Of a stretch of DNA of 64,000 bases, positions 45,146 to 57,071 are shown piece by piece (positions within the stretch are counted from its first letter, which is position 1; each line of letters begins with the position of its first letter). The stretch is from Verticillium longisporum (lineage: Eukaryota; Ascomycota; Sordariomycetes; Glomerellales; Plectosphaerellaceae). A program made the translations under genes and the position numbers. The notes below the pieces were generated by a model. The model saw only the letters and a program-made list of their open reading frames with translations. It did not search any database and was not told where the DNA came from. Location: the NCBI GenBank assembly GCA_019188255.1, contig JAETXT010000003.1, forward strand, positions 3,472,001 through 3,536,000. Direction: 5' to 3'.

Positions 45146-47744
45146 ATGTGGCTCTTGGAGCAGGAAAATGTCTTCGAGGGTATGGCGCCCACCTGACACC
45201 CAAAGTGCGACGGGAGTAGACCGACTGACAATCGCGCAAACAGGCCGACAGCTTTGGCTTCGCCCCGGCAAGCTCTACCTCTTTGGCCGCACAGCCTCCG
45301 AACGTAAGCACGAGGACTCGGTATGGATCGATAGTGACTGATGTGCGATGCAGCGGGCCAGCTTGCCATCTCCCACAAGACCATCTCCCGGAAACACATG
45401 ACCATCAAAATCGAGCCGGTAGCCGATGGCCGTAGCGTACGTCGAGGCATGCCTGCGCACGCACGTTATAGCTAGTCACTCACAGGTCCAATAGCAAAGT
45501 ATCTCGAAGCGATCCACTGCAACGATTGAAGATCTCGCGACGAAGACGGGCACAACGATCGACGGCGAGAAGTACAAGGGGGAGAAGCATGTCATCTCCA
45601 ACGATGTCACGGAGATCAAGCTGGGAGGCTGCCCTGACATTTTCCGGTAGGGCCCCCGCTCAGCTGCCGGACAAGAACCAAGACGTTGCTGACGGCCCGG
45701 AAACAGACTCTCGTGGCACCCTGTTGTGCTGAGCTTCAGCTTCACGAGCCGCGAAATGCGAGAAGACCCCGCCCGCCGACTCCGCGACATGCTCGAACAG
45801 CTCGACATCAAATTCACATTTGACTACAACATCCAACACACGACACATGTGGTGGCGAAGAAGAGGAATACTTCCAAGGGGCTGCAGGCGCTCATCAACG
45901 GCCGGTACATCGTCACCGACTCGTTCGTCGACGCCATCGTGGCCGCTGCGCTGCCGCCCGACGGGGCCGAAGCAACAGAGGCGTCTGCTCTGGAGCAAGA
46001 CTTTCAGGCCTACTGGCCGAACCCTCTCGAGCACCTACCGCCTCGCGGCGGCGAGCCTGTAGAACGGCCGCCGGATGCGTATGCTCCGGATGAAGCGCGC
46101 AAAGAGATCTTTGAGGGCTACACATTCATCTTCTACGACAGAAATCAGTATGACAACCTTCTGGCGCCGATCACCAATGGCGGCGGCAAGGCGCTGCACA
46201 CCGAGGTCACCCCCGAAAAGACAACCGTTGACGACTTTGTGCTTTTTGTCAAGACGGAGGCGGGCGAGAAGGGCCTTGGGTCTTTCGAGGACGGGAGCGA
46301 AGGACGCGGCGTGGTCGTCGTCCGCTTCACCCCTGATAAGGGCGACCACACTGAATGGTACGCGGCGTTTTTCTATGAGACATCGCTTCGGCTGGACCAC
46401 CGCCCCATTGAGCAAAATGAGTTTCTCGAGGCCATTCTCGTCAAGGATGCAAGCATACTACGGAGGCCTCTGCAGACCGAAACAGTCCAGGATAGCCCGC
46501 CCAGAGCAGCGCGGAGACAAGCAGCGACTAGAGGCGGCGACGCCATGGAGACAGATTCTGCACCAGCCGCAGATCCACCATCACAGGATGTCTCGGAGTC
46601 CTCGATACCTGGACCACGACGTGGCCGCACGAGACGACAAGCGACTCGACGGTTTGCAGGGTTCGATGATGACTCTGAAGACGACGACGACAAGGGCAAC
46701 GTGCCGCAGGATTCAATACCGAACATACGAGCCAGCGGGCCTGCCGAGGAAGCAGAAGACGAAGACGAAGAGGAAGGTCTTTTCGTGTCCCAAGACCGTC
46801 GGGAGGAAGCGCCCGCCACAAGATCGCAGCGCAAGCGGCCAGCGCCCGACTCAGCAGACCTCAGGGACGGCCCCACCCACACAGCACCACCCCCCAAGCG
46901 CCGGCGCATCGAAGCCGGCGAGGACCCGATCCGGCGGCAGTCGCCCGACGAACCCGAGGAGCCAGCGCAGCCAAAGCCGGCGCCGAAAAAGGTCAAGAGG
47001 GAGATCGACGTCCTGGAGGAAGCACGCAAGCGCCGCGAGGAAATGGAGGCCCGTGCCAAAGCAGAGCGCGACGACCTGGCCAATCTGCCCTCGGACATTG
47101 ATCTCGACGCCATTCGCCGCCTTCACATTGTGGAAGAGATGGAGCTGCGGAAACCGGGTGGTGAGCGCACGCGCGAGCAGGACATTGCCGACGGACGGTG
47201 GGACCCGCGCTGGAACGGGCGGCGTAACTTCAAGCGGTTCCAGAAACGAGGCGCCGCGCAGGGCAGGGCGGTCATGAAGGTCATTGTGCAGGTGTCGGAG
47301 GTGAAGAAGAAGGATTTCGGCATCGGGGACGACTACTGGCTCGAGGATGACACGCAGCAGAAGAAGAAGAGCGGCGGCAGCCAGTCGCAGGAGGCCAAGT
47401 CTGAGCCCTCCTCGAGGGCGACAGGTTCGTTGAGGGCGCGGCCGCAGATTGTGCTGTCAGACGACAGCGATGAAGAAGAGGCCATCGAGGAGACGCCGGC
47501 TAATGCTGCGCCGGTGACGCGGATCAGGGGCACCAGAAGCACGGCGACCGAGTCGCAGAGTACGGGGCCGATGTCAAGCCGCAGCCAGGCGACTGGGCGT
47601 ACGACTCAGGGGAAGAGGCCTGCCACGGAGACGTCGAGTGAACCGCCGGCCAAGAGGCCACGGCCTGTGCGACAGATTGTCGAGGTTCGCGATAGCGACG
47701 AGAGCGACGACGAGCTGAAGTTTAAGTTTGGCCGACGGCGGTAG
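45146..47744 (+). CDS. Nibrin/Nbs1-like subunit of the MRN DNA-repair complex
   Basis: Five exons (45146-45179, 45244-45303, 45354-45436, 45495-45646, 45707-47744) give 788 residues. The N-terminal FHA domain shows LYLFGRTAS, then ISHKTISRKHMTIKIEP and the late strand TIEDLATKTGTTIDG. It is followed by tandem BRCT-like regions (WHPVVLSFSF, GRYIVTDSFVDAIVA; then EIFEGYTFIFYD). The rest is a long charged, disordered region. A block VLEEARKRREEMEARAKAERDDL and the C-terminal DDELKFKFGRRR resemble the Mre11/ATM-binding tail. The protein links Mre11-Rad50 to checkpoint kinase at double-strand breaks. The four small exons in the FHA part were placed by frame and branch points. It follows PIG-M by 302 bp. 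Confidence 0.87.
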
Positions 47745-47932
47745 GTGCATAACTGCGTGGTACATGCTGGACCTTCTTCCACGAGTCTATTGGGGTATCT
47801 CTCTATAGTCCACCTAATGAAGTCATGAACCGGGGGGGCCTCTCTTGCCCACTGCCTCTCTTGCGTATGTTCACAACGAAAATGCTTCCACCATGCCAAA
47901 CGTCTCAGTGTGACCTGGTTCACATGCAACAC

Positions 47933-48946
47933 TCAGTCCATCTGGTCCATCTCGCTCTCCTTCTCAGCGTCCTCTTCCGGCACCAGCACGCCCACAAGAC
48001 AAGCCGACAGCATCGTCTCGTAATTCACCCAAGGATGAACTTCTCCAAACAGCTTCGTCGCCTCCCTGCCAGCCCCACGCATCAGCTCCGGCACGCCGCC
48101 GGGGTGATACGCGGCGTAGGGCGTCACGTTATAGACCCGCCCGCCGAGGGCCATCCACGCATCTTTGCCCTTGCGGCCCGTCTGCTTCTTCAACATGGAC
48201 GGCGTGACCTTGAGGTAGGGCGTGTTGGCGGGCAGGTTGCGCAGGTCGCAGGCCGGGCCGGAGATGCGGGCCCAGTCGAGCGGGGAGTGGCCCGGCGTCA
48301 GGAGGACCTTGCGCGAGGGCTTCTGGGGCGCCTGGGAGTGTGTCGGTGGGGGCGCGAGCGAGGACGAAGGGGCGGGGCCGCGGTTGGGGGTCGGACCGCG
48401 GGCGCGCTGGGGGGAGTTGGCGCCGAGGAAGGAGGAGGACGATGAGAGGGGGTTAAGGCGGGGTGGGATGGCGCGCGAGGGGGCCGGTGGTGGTGGCATC
48501 GAGAAGGTAGGTTTCGGAGCTGCTGGCGGCGGCATCGAGAGAGAAGGTTTCGCCGGGGCATCGTCGGCGGACAGGGAGAATGAAGGGACGGCGACCGAGT
48601 TTGGTGTTGCCGTGGCCTTTGGCGTCGCTTGTTCGACATCGGTGTCGGTGTCTGGTGCCGAGATCTCAAAAGCCGGTGCAGCCACGGCGGGCGTATTGGC
48701 GATTTTGGGTATTGTCGGCGGAGGGGGCATGGCTGCCCGGTCTGACTCCTCGGTGCTCTCTTTTCCAACACCCTTTGGCTTGTCATTGTCGGGTGCCCCA
48801 CGTTTCGAGGCGTCACCTGCTGTGAAAGCTGGTGGTGGACGAGATGTGAGAAGAAATGGCGGCAGGTAAGGATGGATCCATGGCGGCTGTGCAACGAGGA
48901 CCCAGACGACTGAGGCTACAATGAGAGTGTAACCGACATAGCCCAT
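47933..48946 (-). CDS. Cytochrome b5-like heme-binding protein with N-terminal anchor
   Basis: A single frame of 337 residues from the ATG at 48946; an upstream in-frame ATG at 49093 would add 49 residues. A hydrophobic helix (VGYTLIVASVVWVLVAQPPW) lies at the N-terminus. About 180 residues of Pro/Ser/Ala-rich linker with repeated MPPPP/PSFS patterns follow. The C-terminal domain is of the membrane-associated progesterone-receptor/cytochrome-b5 type: VTPSMLKKQTG, AWMALGGRVYNVTPYAAYHPGG and LFGEVHPWVNYETM. The HPGG His and the His in HPWVN are the expected axial ligands. It converges with the nibrin gene (188 bp between stops). It may serve ER oxidoreduction, but the partner is unknown. Confidence 0.83.
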   Translation of the reverse strand: MGYVGYTLIVASVVWVLVAQPPWIHPYLPPFLLTSRPPPAFTAGDASKRGAPDNDKPKGVGKESTEESDRAAMPPPPTIPKIANTPAVAAPAFEISAPDTDTDVEQATPKATATPNSVAVPSFSLSADDAPAKPSLSMPPPAAPKPTFSMPPPPAPSRAIPPRLNPLSSSSSFLGANSPQRARGPTPNRGPAPSSSLAPPPTHSQAPQKPSRKVLLTPGHSPLDWARISGPACDLRNLPANTPYLKVTPSMLKKQTGRKGKDAWMALGGRVYNVTPYAAYHPGGVPELMRGAGREATKLFGEVHPWVNYETMLSACLVGVLVPEEDAEKESEMDQMD

Positions 48947-49897
48947 TTTCCAAGGGAGGAGCGGCGCTGCAAAAGCGCGCGAGTGGAGGGAGTGCTGGCG
49001 ATGCAAGGCTGTCGTGATGTGGTGAATTTGGTACAATGGGCAAATCGAAGTCGACATTGATCTCGATCTTGGATGCATACAGACGAGGGGCATTACTCAG
49101 CCGTGTGAAGCGTGGGGCACTAACGAGGCACCTAACCGTAGGGGTCCTTGCGCCGTGGACGCCGTCCTGCCTTGCCTTGCCTTGCCTTGCCTTGGGTGTG
49201 GCCCCATGTTTGACCTCTGGGTATATCACGTGCCCATGCTTAATAGCCCCACCACAGCGTAGTGCAAATGACGGAAGGGAGGGAATCCTTGTTGTGCAGC
49301 AGCGACGCATGAATAACATTGGCAAATGGAGATGAATTCCCGAGTGAGGGGTCCAGAAGTGACGTGGAGAGCCACTCAGAGGTGGGAAACAAAATGTTTT
49401 CTTTGGGCTTGTTTACTTTTTGGGGAGTGGATGAGAGGAAACAATGCGGACCGTTGGACTTGTTCAAGACTCCGAAGAAGAAATCATAACCCCATTGTCG
49501 TCGTTGTCGCTCGCGAGCGTCCTGTTCTGTTCTCTGTTCACTGATCTCCTGCATATGCAACCACTGTACAATTGCACACCACCGCCCGCCCAGGTACCTG
49601 ACCTGCCTTGTCCCGCCCGCCTCGCCTGTGCACCGATCTCAGTGCACCCGCCAGTGCAGAACGCGCCAAGGGACCACTAAATTACAGCGACTCAGCGGGC
49701 TCTCCCGGCAACGCGGGCCAGTCAGGTGCCAGCGGCCGGACCACCCAGAATCGCAACGCGGCAATCCAGCCTGCCAGCCCCAAGGCCTGGAGGAAAGTGT
49801 GACCTGACGCCGACGAACGAGAAAGCAGAGAGACAGAGAGAGCGAGATCCATCCCGTCTAGTGACTCCGACCGCGTTGGGCTTCTGTCCTGCTCAAC
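48947..49897. other. Intergenic region with a CCTTG pentamer repeat
   Basis: About 950 bp between divergent genes. Six to seven tandem (C)CTTG units lie at 49166-49194. Several short open frames have no recognisable content. The last 100 bp before 49898 probably hold the leader of the next gene. Confidence 0.55.
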
Positions 49898-52283
49898 ATG
49901 CGGTCACTCAACACCAACTCGACATCGACATCGCATTCGAGAGATCCATCGCCGGCACGTTCGTCCGATCTACTGCGGACGCGTCGATCCTTCCTTCCCA
50001 GCAAACAGACGCCCACAGCCACCCGAAAGCCTTCAACGACCACCGCCCTGAGACCGCGCATCACCCCCCGAACCAGCACCGCCAACCTGTCCACCACCAC
50101 CACCACCTCCTCCGCACCCAAAACAACAACTCCACCAACCCCGAGGCGGCAGCAATCGACTGCCCGACAACCGACCCTCTCGTCCACCCTGCGCCAGCCG
50201 CTCCGGAAGCTGTCCCAAAATGCACTGAACACGACGCCTGTCGTCCGCCCCTCCGTCGCTCCCAAGCTAAAGTCTTTGGGCGACATCCCCCCCCCCACAC
50301 GATCAAAAGGGAGCCCACGCAGCCCCCCGCCAGCCCGTCCTCAGCGCCTCGGCCGCCAAGGCCATGGGCAGAGCACCATTGACCCCCAAGATTGCCAGCA
50401 AGGCACAACAGCATCACCAGCAGCCGCCCGTTGTCACACCTCTCGCCCGCCGAAAAACAGACCTCGGCCATGGGTCCGCCGCCTCAGGGGCAAGTGGGGG
50501 CCCTGGTGGTGGTGTCAAGGACGACATCACGAGCCCCGTGTCGGCATTCCTGAGCCACAACATCACGCCACGGTCGGGAAGCAGGCAGACCCGCGTCGAC
50601 AGCGCCAGCAGCACGCCGACCGGCACGCCGAATCCAGAACGAAACAGCGATTGGGATACTCGGTCGGCCTTTGCGTCGGCCTTTGACGGCGACATGAACA
50701 GGAAACACGTCGTGACATTCAGCCCGCCATCTGATGTTGGCAGCAGGAATGATCCCCCCGACTCCAAGTTCTTCTACGCCAGTGATGCAAAGCCTGCTTC
50801 TCAACCCGCCCTCCACAAGACGCAGCAGCAGCAGCAACAACAACCCATCAAGGCGCCGACTTTTATTTATGCAAATGGCAGCGCCATCGAGAGGAATCGG
50901 CCCACGTCGCCCAGCGTCGTCCCAGGCTTCACACCAGTGCTGGCACCAATGCAGGAGGCACAGGCAAGCAAGTTCTTCTACGCCAACGGCGCTCCAGATT
51001 TTCAACATGCCTATCGACCGGCTTCCGCCGCTGGCTCAACCGTATCATCGAGCTCCAAAATGAACGCCCCCAGAGCAGCACCGACAATCGCTCCCGGTGG
51101 CTTTGCTGCTACGAGCCGGCCCACGTCACCAAACAAGCAAACCCAACCGATACCACCGCCATTGGCTAGGACGGCCACTTTATCGCCACAACCAGCGAAT
51201 CGGCCGCAGATGGCCAGCCAGCCGACGCTCGCCGCACAGCCAGCTGCGAAGCGAAGGGTCAGCATCGAAGTCCCGCCGCAGCATGGCTCTCATTCTAGAA
51301 CCGGCAGTGTCAGCTCGGGCGACGCCATCATCATGTCGAGGTTCATGGCCTCGCACCCCTCTTCCGAGCTCTCTTCCCCGACCTCTGCGCCCAACAACCC
51401 CGCCGTGACTATGGCATCTATCATACAAGCTGCCGAAGACCTTACCGAGTCGGATGATTCCAAAGGTCATAGTGAGCTCCAGAGCCCAACAAAGTCGACA
51501 CACTCAGGTGACCCTCTCAACGACCTCGTCGCCCATGCCCGACGGGAACGAAAGGTGCAAGACCTGGAGATCACCAACGCATCTCTCGAAGCCATCAATA
51601 GATCATTAGAGCGTCAACTTCGTAAACAGACGGCCGAGCTAAGACGGTACCGCAGACTGTCGCGATCTGGCCGCCTATCCCTGACATCCATGGCTTCCAG
51701 TCGTGTTCCATCCGACTCGACGGTGGGTACGGCGGTCGCGATGGAAAGCGGTCTCGAGCTATCCGACCTCAGCGAGGATGAAGGCGAGGACGAAGAAGAG
51801 GAGGATGACGACCTCGGGTCGTTGTATGACACAGACCCCTCCGACAGCGAATCCATCTCCAGCCCAGGCCTCAAAGCTGCAGACCGCCGCCGCAAGCGAG
51901 ATGAGCGGCGCCTCCAGCTCGACCTAACTAAGCACCGGGAGCTCCTCGTTGACAGCCAAAAGATCAACCAGAGCATCAAGCGCTGCCTCAACTGGACCGA
52001 GGAACTCATCAAGGACGGCAAGAAGGCACTCGAGTACAAGGTGCGCGTGAGTGACGTCGAGCTGGCGCCAAGGGTCCTGGCACCGCAGTACGAAGACGAC
52101 CCAGATGTGCTAAAGTCTGGGGACGTCGGGGACGACGATGGCGACATTACTCTGTCAGACTCCATCTTAGACGACGTGCCACCTATGACTGCTACGCTCA
52201 AGGGAGCAAACCTCGCGCCGCCATGGAGTGGCGATCCGCAAATAAGAGACAGCGGCATTGACCTACCCACTAACGAGGGATAG
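49898..52283 (+). CDS. Low-complexity coiled-coil protein with three FFYANG-type motifs; one frame break
   Basis: The N-terminal frame (from 49898) is Ser/Thr/Pro-rich and passes into the main frame (open to 52283) near the C10 run at 50287-50296 or shortly after; a net shift of +1 is needed, so the run length is suspect. The protein would be about 795 residues. Three copies of a short motif occur: SKFFYASDA, TFIYANGSA and SKFFYANGA, within about 80 residues. A poly-Gln run lies between. Near the C-terminus is a predicted coiled coil (DLEITNASLEAINRSLERQL) followed by a very acidic stretch (EDEGEDEEEEDDD). No enzymatic domain is visible. The function is unknown; a cytoskeletal or scaffold role is possible. 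Confidence 0.68.
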
Positions 52284-53515
52284 CCTTTGTCAGCTGCTCG
52301 ACCATTGCCATCCACCTTCCACTAAACTCTCCGCACATACAACTTGTAATTCCACGACCTTCCTCGTCATCGACCCGGCGTCGCGGCGCCACATCACTCA
52401 CCACTCACACACACTCACGGACCACGGCTTTTCCTTTTTCCACAACACAGCATTGCATCGCGAGGGAGGACACGGCAAAGACCGTTTGCCCGGGGCGTTT
52501 TTGTTTCCATCTTTTTGCAGGCGGAGGTTTAGCTCGGGTTGGCATCACACCTGCGCCCCAGCATATATCATTATTCTACACACCAAACCCGAACGTTGCG
52601 CATCTCTGCGGACAAGACGAGTTCGTACACTCGGAGGGAGTGTGCTATCACCAGTATTTCGGACTCCCCGCATCGGGACTCCTCCACCTCGTGTCATCTG
52701 GCTCTGCTTTCTTTTGTCGCTTTTATTGTGTGTCTGTCTTGTTGCTGCTGCCTCGCGAATGGATATTTCATGTACCCATTAGATACCCCAGGATCATAAA
52801 GAATGGAGGAATAAGGCGAGCCTGACGGGCTCTGTCTGGGAGATGCTAGCTAGTCAGCCAGCCGAGGCGAAGAAAGAATTTTATTCAATACTGCCGTTTT
52901 GTGCTTGCTATTGAGGAAGATGATCGTGAGGCTGACGGTGGCCCACTTCCGAATCGAAGACCCAAATCAGGATGTTTAAATACGTCACGAGCTGGAGGAA
53001 TGGATCGACATGTTTGTAACCACAAACTTCAAAGATGTGGCACTCACCGGCCGTCACCACTGTTGCCCATATTGTCGATTCGAGAAAGCTTCGTATCTAA
53101 CTCTGCGTCTCTCTGGACAGAAAGCAGACCTGACGGGCACGGAGACCGGGGATCCAATTGGCGGCAGGACCCTTCTAAACAGATTCGAGTTGAACAAGAA
53201 AAGAAGAAACGGAAAAGTCTAACTTCATAGGGAGAAGAAGAAGAAGAAGAAGAAGAAGAAAAAGGTGGTATTATCCATGCAAAAAGAAGACAAAGACAGA
53301 GAATGAGGCGAACTCTTCCTTTCCCTCCCGCGCATCTCTCAACGCCCGCTCTACACTGTCCTCTGTCACGTCCGCCTCGCCCGTATCGTTCACGACCGGC
53401 TCATCATGTCGCACACCTAGACACATCCTCTTGGACACCAAGACGCATACTCTGGCTCACGATCCATCCTCGGGCGCACATGCTGCGCTGACTCGTCAAT
53501 TGCATCTGCGGCCCC
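52284..53515. other. Intergenic region between convergent genes
   Basis: About 1.2 kb with no recognised gene. It contains T-rich and A-rich stretches and a GAA microsatellite listed separately. It probably holds the 3' untranslated parts of both neighbours. Confidence 0.55.
53232..53262 (+). repeat. (GAA)n microsatellite
   Basis: About nine tandem AGA/GAA triplets followed by a short A-run, in non-coding DNA downstream of the coiled-coil gene. Such tracts vary in length between strains. Confidence 0.9.
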
Positions 53516-55174
53516 TCACAGGTCGGCCTTCTCCTTGGGCACGTTCGGCGCGTCGGCGGCCGTCTTCTCGGCCTCGTCGTGGTGAGGGTGCAGGTGGTGC
53601 TTCTTGCCCGACTTCTTCTTCGTGTCCTTTTCGCGCTTGATGGCCGCCTCGGCGACGAGCTGTTCGAAGACGAGGTGGTCGCCCTCCTCTTCGGGGCAGC
53701 GTTTCGCCTGTCGTGACGTTAGCGCATGTCTTTGTGTATTTTCAAGGACAGGGAGACAGAAAGAGAACGAAGAAAGAACGGAAATGGGTGAGACGGGAAG
53801 TACCTTGATGAAAATGTCGCCAATGAGGACCAGCGCCTCGGCGCGCTGGAGACGCTTCTGCAGGGGCACCTTCTTGTCGTAGAGGACCTGGTCGCAGACC
53901 TCGCGCAGGACGCTCTGAATCTCAAACTTGGAGCCGCGCCAGGCGGCGGTGAGGATCTTGCCGGTGACGCGGCGCTCAAACTCGGCCTTTTGCTCGTCGG
54001 ACCAGTCTTCGCCGCCCTGCTCCTCCATGCGGGCCATCTCCTCGATAGTCTGCTGGGCGTCAATGGCCGACGAGATGGTGCCCCACGTCTCCTTGACGAG
54101 GGTGCCCTTGTCGCGGACCCGGCTGAAGAAGCCGCCGATGCCGAGGAACTTTTGGGAGCGCAGCAGGTTCGTCGCCTTGGCGAGGTACGTCTGGCCGATG
54201 GCGTGGAGAATGTCGAGGCCGAACGACTCCATCTTCATGTTGGCTTCCTCGAGGCGCGTCTTCTCCTGGAACGCCCGCGTCACGGCCTCGCCGCGGTCCG
54301 TCTCGGTCCACACGCTGACGCGGTCGATGAGCTTGCGCGCGAGTGTGTCGACGCGCTCCTGCCGCACGAGCGCCCGCTGCGCCTCCATGGCTGCGAGCTG
54401 CTCGCGCTGCTCCTTGTTGAGGCCGCCCTTCTTCTTCTCCTTTTCGCGCAGCGACTCTTCCGTCTCAGGGACCGCCGCCGCTGCCGCTGACGCCTCGTCC
54501 GAGGGGCGGTCCATGAGGGCCGGGCGTAGCGGGATCTGCGTGCGCGAGCGGTTCGCTGAGCCGCCCGAGGGGCTCGGCGAGGGTGTGCGGGGGGGCAGGG
54601 GCGGGGCGGCGGCAGAGCCGTCAGCGGCGGGCACGAAGGGCTTGTCGGCGTGGGCGGCGGGCGTCTTCTCGTCCTCGACGACGACGGTCGGGGGTGGCGC
54701 GTGGGCGGCGGCATCCTTCTGGCTCGCCTTCATGGCCTCCGCTGTGCCGGGGAACTCGGCGTCGTCACCAGCTGTGGCGGTGGTGTTGGGGGCAGCAGCA
54801 GCGGCGGCGGCAGCAGCCTCCTGCTCCTGCTCCTGCTCTTGCATGGTGATGTCCATGGTGGCGGTCAGGTCCTTCATGAGGCTGATCTCGCCGATCCAGT
54901 CGACAAAGGCATCACCGCCAAAGATGGAGGTGAAGAACTCGGCGGGGTCGGCAAACCCCTCGCTGGGCTTAGCATGGTCCTTGCCAAACTTGTCATACGC
55001 GGCTCGTAGGTCTTTGTCGGAAAGGACCTGGTAGGCCTCACCGATCTCCTGGAACTTTTCATGTGCGGAGGGGTCGTTGGGGTTCTTGTCTGGGCGGGGG
55101 TGTCAGCAGTGTCTCGTTCTCGGTCTGATGACGCCACGGGGGACGGGGGAAAAACGCACCTGGGTGGTGGACGA

Positions 55175-55206
<32 letters not shown>

Positions 55207-55265
55207 AGCTCGGAAGCCGTGGGTTGAACACCCAGGGTGTCGTAGTATGCGGTGTCCGCAACCAT
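53516..55265 (-). CDS. DnaJ/DnaJ-X co-chaperone (Caj1-like)
   Basis: Three exons (55160-55265, 53804-55089, 53516-53707) give 527 residues. The J domain starts at residue 5 ([23 protein letters not shown]). Its HPD motif is split by intron 1 and reads HHPDKNPND after splicing, followed by [18 protein letters not shown] long low-complexity insert contains an alternating EQEQEQ run and nine alanines. From about residue 260 a DnaJ-X domain follows ([60 protein letters not shown]). The protein stimulates Hsp70 and, by analogy to Caj1, acts at membranes or in the cytosol. The Lys/His-rich C-terminus is typical. All exons keep phase. Confidence 0.92.
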
Positions 55266-56088
55266 GATGGCGGTGGGTAGGAGAGATTATTCGGAGGGGG
55301 GTATCGGGGGTCGGATGTCTCACTGAAGAGGGTTGGGGGGGGTTGCTATTTGTAGCAAAGGCGATCTGGCGATATAGGAAGATTAGGAGAAGAAGATCGC
55401 AGTTGCGGTCGTTGTTTTGTCAAGGTCAGATGGCCAAGTGGAAAAGCACATGGAAATCCGGTGCCTGAAGGTTAGGTTGGTTACCTCACCAGGTTAATGG
55501 CGGGCAAGTGGTACGTACCTCCTGGGTGCTTGTGCTTGGGGGACAGCGTTTTCGCGAAGCCCCGCCAAATTACGTCGTCGGTCAGCCCAAAAAATGAGTC
55601 GCCAACTCATCCAGTGGCAGTGGCACTGGCAGTGGCGGCTCTGCCTTGGATTATCACAGGCAGTACCTAGTGTCTGGCCACTGTTGTTACAACGGTCCGC
55701 CAGACAACCTTGTCCATTTTCGGGGGCCGCTCGGAAAGCGCATTACGTGTACCGCGTCTTGGAGGGGCTTATGACGTTGCTGCTTCTTTTTTCATTGCTT
55801 CCACCACACCATGACATTTGCCCGGGGTCACTTGGTGGCTCGATTCCTCGGGCGCTACGGCAGAATTTTGAGGCATCGACACCAGTACATCGATATTTAT
55901 TGCATTTCACTACTCGCGCCTTCGAAAGGTCTGCCTCTGCAACTCCCCTCGACATCAAGCTGTGGATGCGCCTTGGCAGCATGCGACTGCACGCAGTACC
56001 TCAGAATATCACTCACCTTACGAACCTGAACGCCTGCCAACAACATGCTTAGACACTCCTTACGCATTTCGCCATTACGCTCCATACC
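55266..56088. other. Intergenic region upstream of the DnaJ gene
   Basis: About 820 bp between two minus-strand genes, holding the DnaJ promoter and the 3' end of the epimerase/reductase gene. A CAGTGGCAGTGGCACTGGCAGTGGC direct repeat lies near 55612-55636. No gene was seen. Confidence 0.5.
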
Positions 56089-57071
56089 TCAATTCACACC
56101 AGCAGCCTTCATCCGCTGGAAACAGTTCCGATACGCATCGTGCACCTCGGGCACCTCGAACCCGTACTCCTTGAGCTTGCTGACGAGCTTGGTCGTGTCG
56201 AGCTTGCAGTTACTGCGCCCGGCCTTGATGACCTTGGCTTGTTCCTCTAGCGAGAAGTTCTTCCAGGTAAAGTCGGGCCGCACAATCTCCTTGAACAGGC
56301 TGAGCACCTCGTTGTGGGAGATGGCGCCTGGGTTGGTAAAGTTGAAAACGCCCGTGTCCTTGTGCTCCGCCATGAGGATCGAGGCCGGCAAGAGATCGTA
56401 GAGGATCGTGTTACTGTTGGGAATATCCACGACCCGATCATACTTGCTGATCTTGGTGACAAAGTTGCGCGAGTGCAAGTCGTCGCTGACGGGCATGCGC
56501 AGACGCAGGATGAGGCAGTTGGTGTAGTGTTTCAAGATCTGGCCCGAGTTAGCTCCTGATGGGTTTCGGCTCGACAGGCAGAAAGGCTCACCTCCTCAAC
56601 ATGGCCCTTGGTGTCTGAGTAAAAGCTGCCCTTGAAATTGGCGGCATCCGTCTCGAGGTAGCCGGGCCCACCAATAGGGTGAGCGTCATCATACTGGTAA
56701 ATGCAGCCAGTCGCAAAGACGGTACAGTGGATGCCCTTGAGGAAACAGGCGTCGGCAAGGTTGAGGGTGCCGATGACATTGGATCGCATCGTAGCCTCCT
56801 TGTTGTCCTCGCACCAGTCGACATTGGGCCGGCCTGTGCAGCCTGCAGCGTTGAGCACGTGGGTTGGCCTGACCCTGTCGAGCTCGGCGAGGACGCCCTC
56901 GCGGTTCTCCATGCGAACAGTGGTTGTGTGAACCTCCTTACCAGCGGCCTCAAGAAGACTCTTGAGGTGACCGGCTACCCAGCCCTCGCCGCCCCAGATG
57001 AGGAAGCGATTGGGGCCCGAAGAGCCGCTGCTGGCACCGTTTGCGCCATTCATACCGTTTGTAACTGACAT
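56089..57071 (-). CDS. UDP-4-keto-6-deoxyglucose 3,5-epimerase/4-reductase (NRS/ER-like, UDP-rhamnose pathway)
   Basis: Two exons (56592-57071, 56089-56538) give 309 residues. The extended short-chain dehydrogenase fold shows a nucleotide-binding glycine motif FLIWGGEGWVAGHLKSLL, then NAAGCTGRPNVDWCEDNK, the segment FATGCIYQYDDAHP and the catalytic YSDTK. These blocks are those of plant NRS/ER and fungal homologues. Such enzymes complete UDP-L-rhamnose from the 4-keto-6-deoxy intermediate, supplying wall polysaccharide or glycoprotein rhamnose. A separate 4,6-dehydratase would be needed and is not in this window. The size matches single-domain NRS/ER enzymes (about 300). The intron is 53 bp. 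A Gly/Asn/Ser-rich N-terminal extension of 20 residues precedes the fold. Confidence 0.88.

Noticed and set aside
46075..47277. Second plus-strand frame of 400 codons inside the nibrin gene
   Set aside because: Overlaps the true frame in GC-rich DNA and is Arg/Ser/Thr-rich with no domain.
53928..55034. Plus-strand open frame of 368 codons
   Set aside because: Antisense to the DnaJ-X gene; Ser/Arg/Ala-rich composition without domains.
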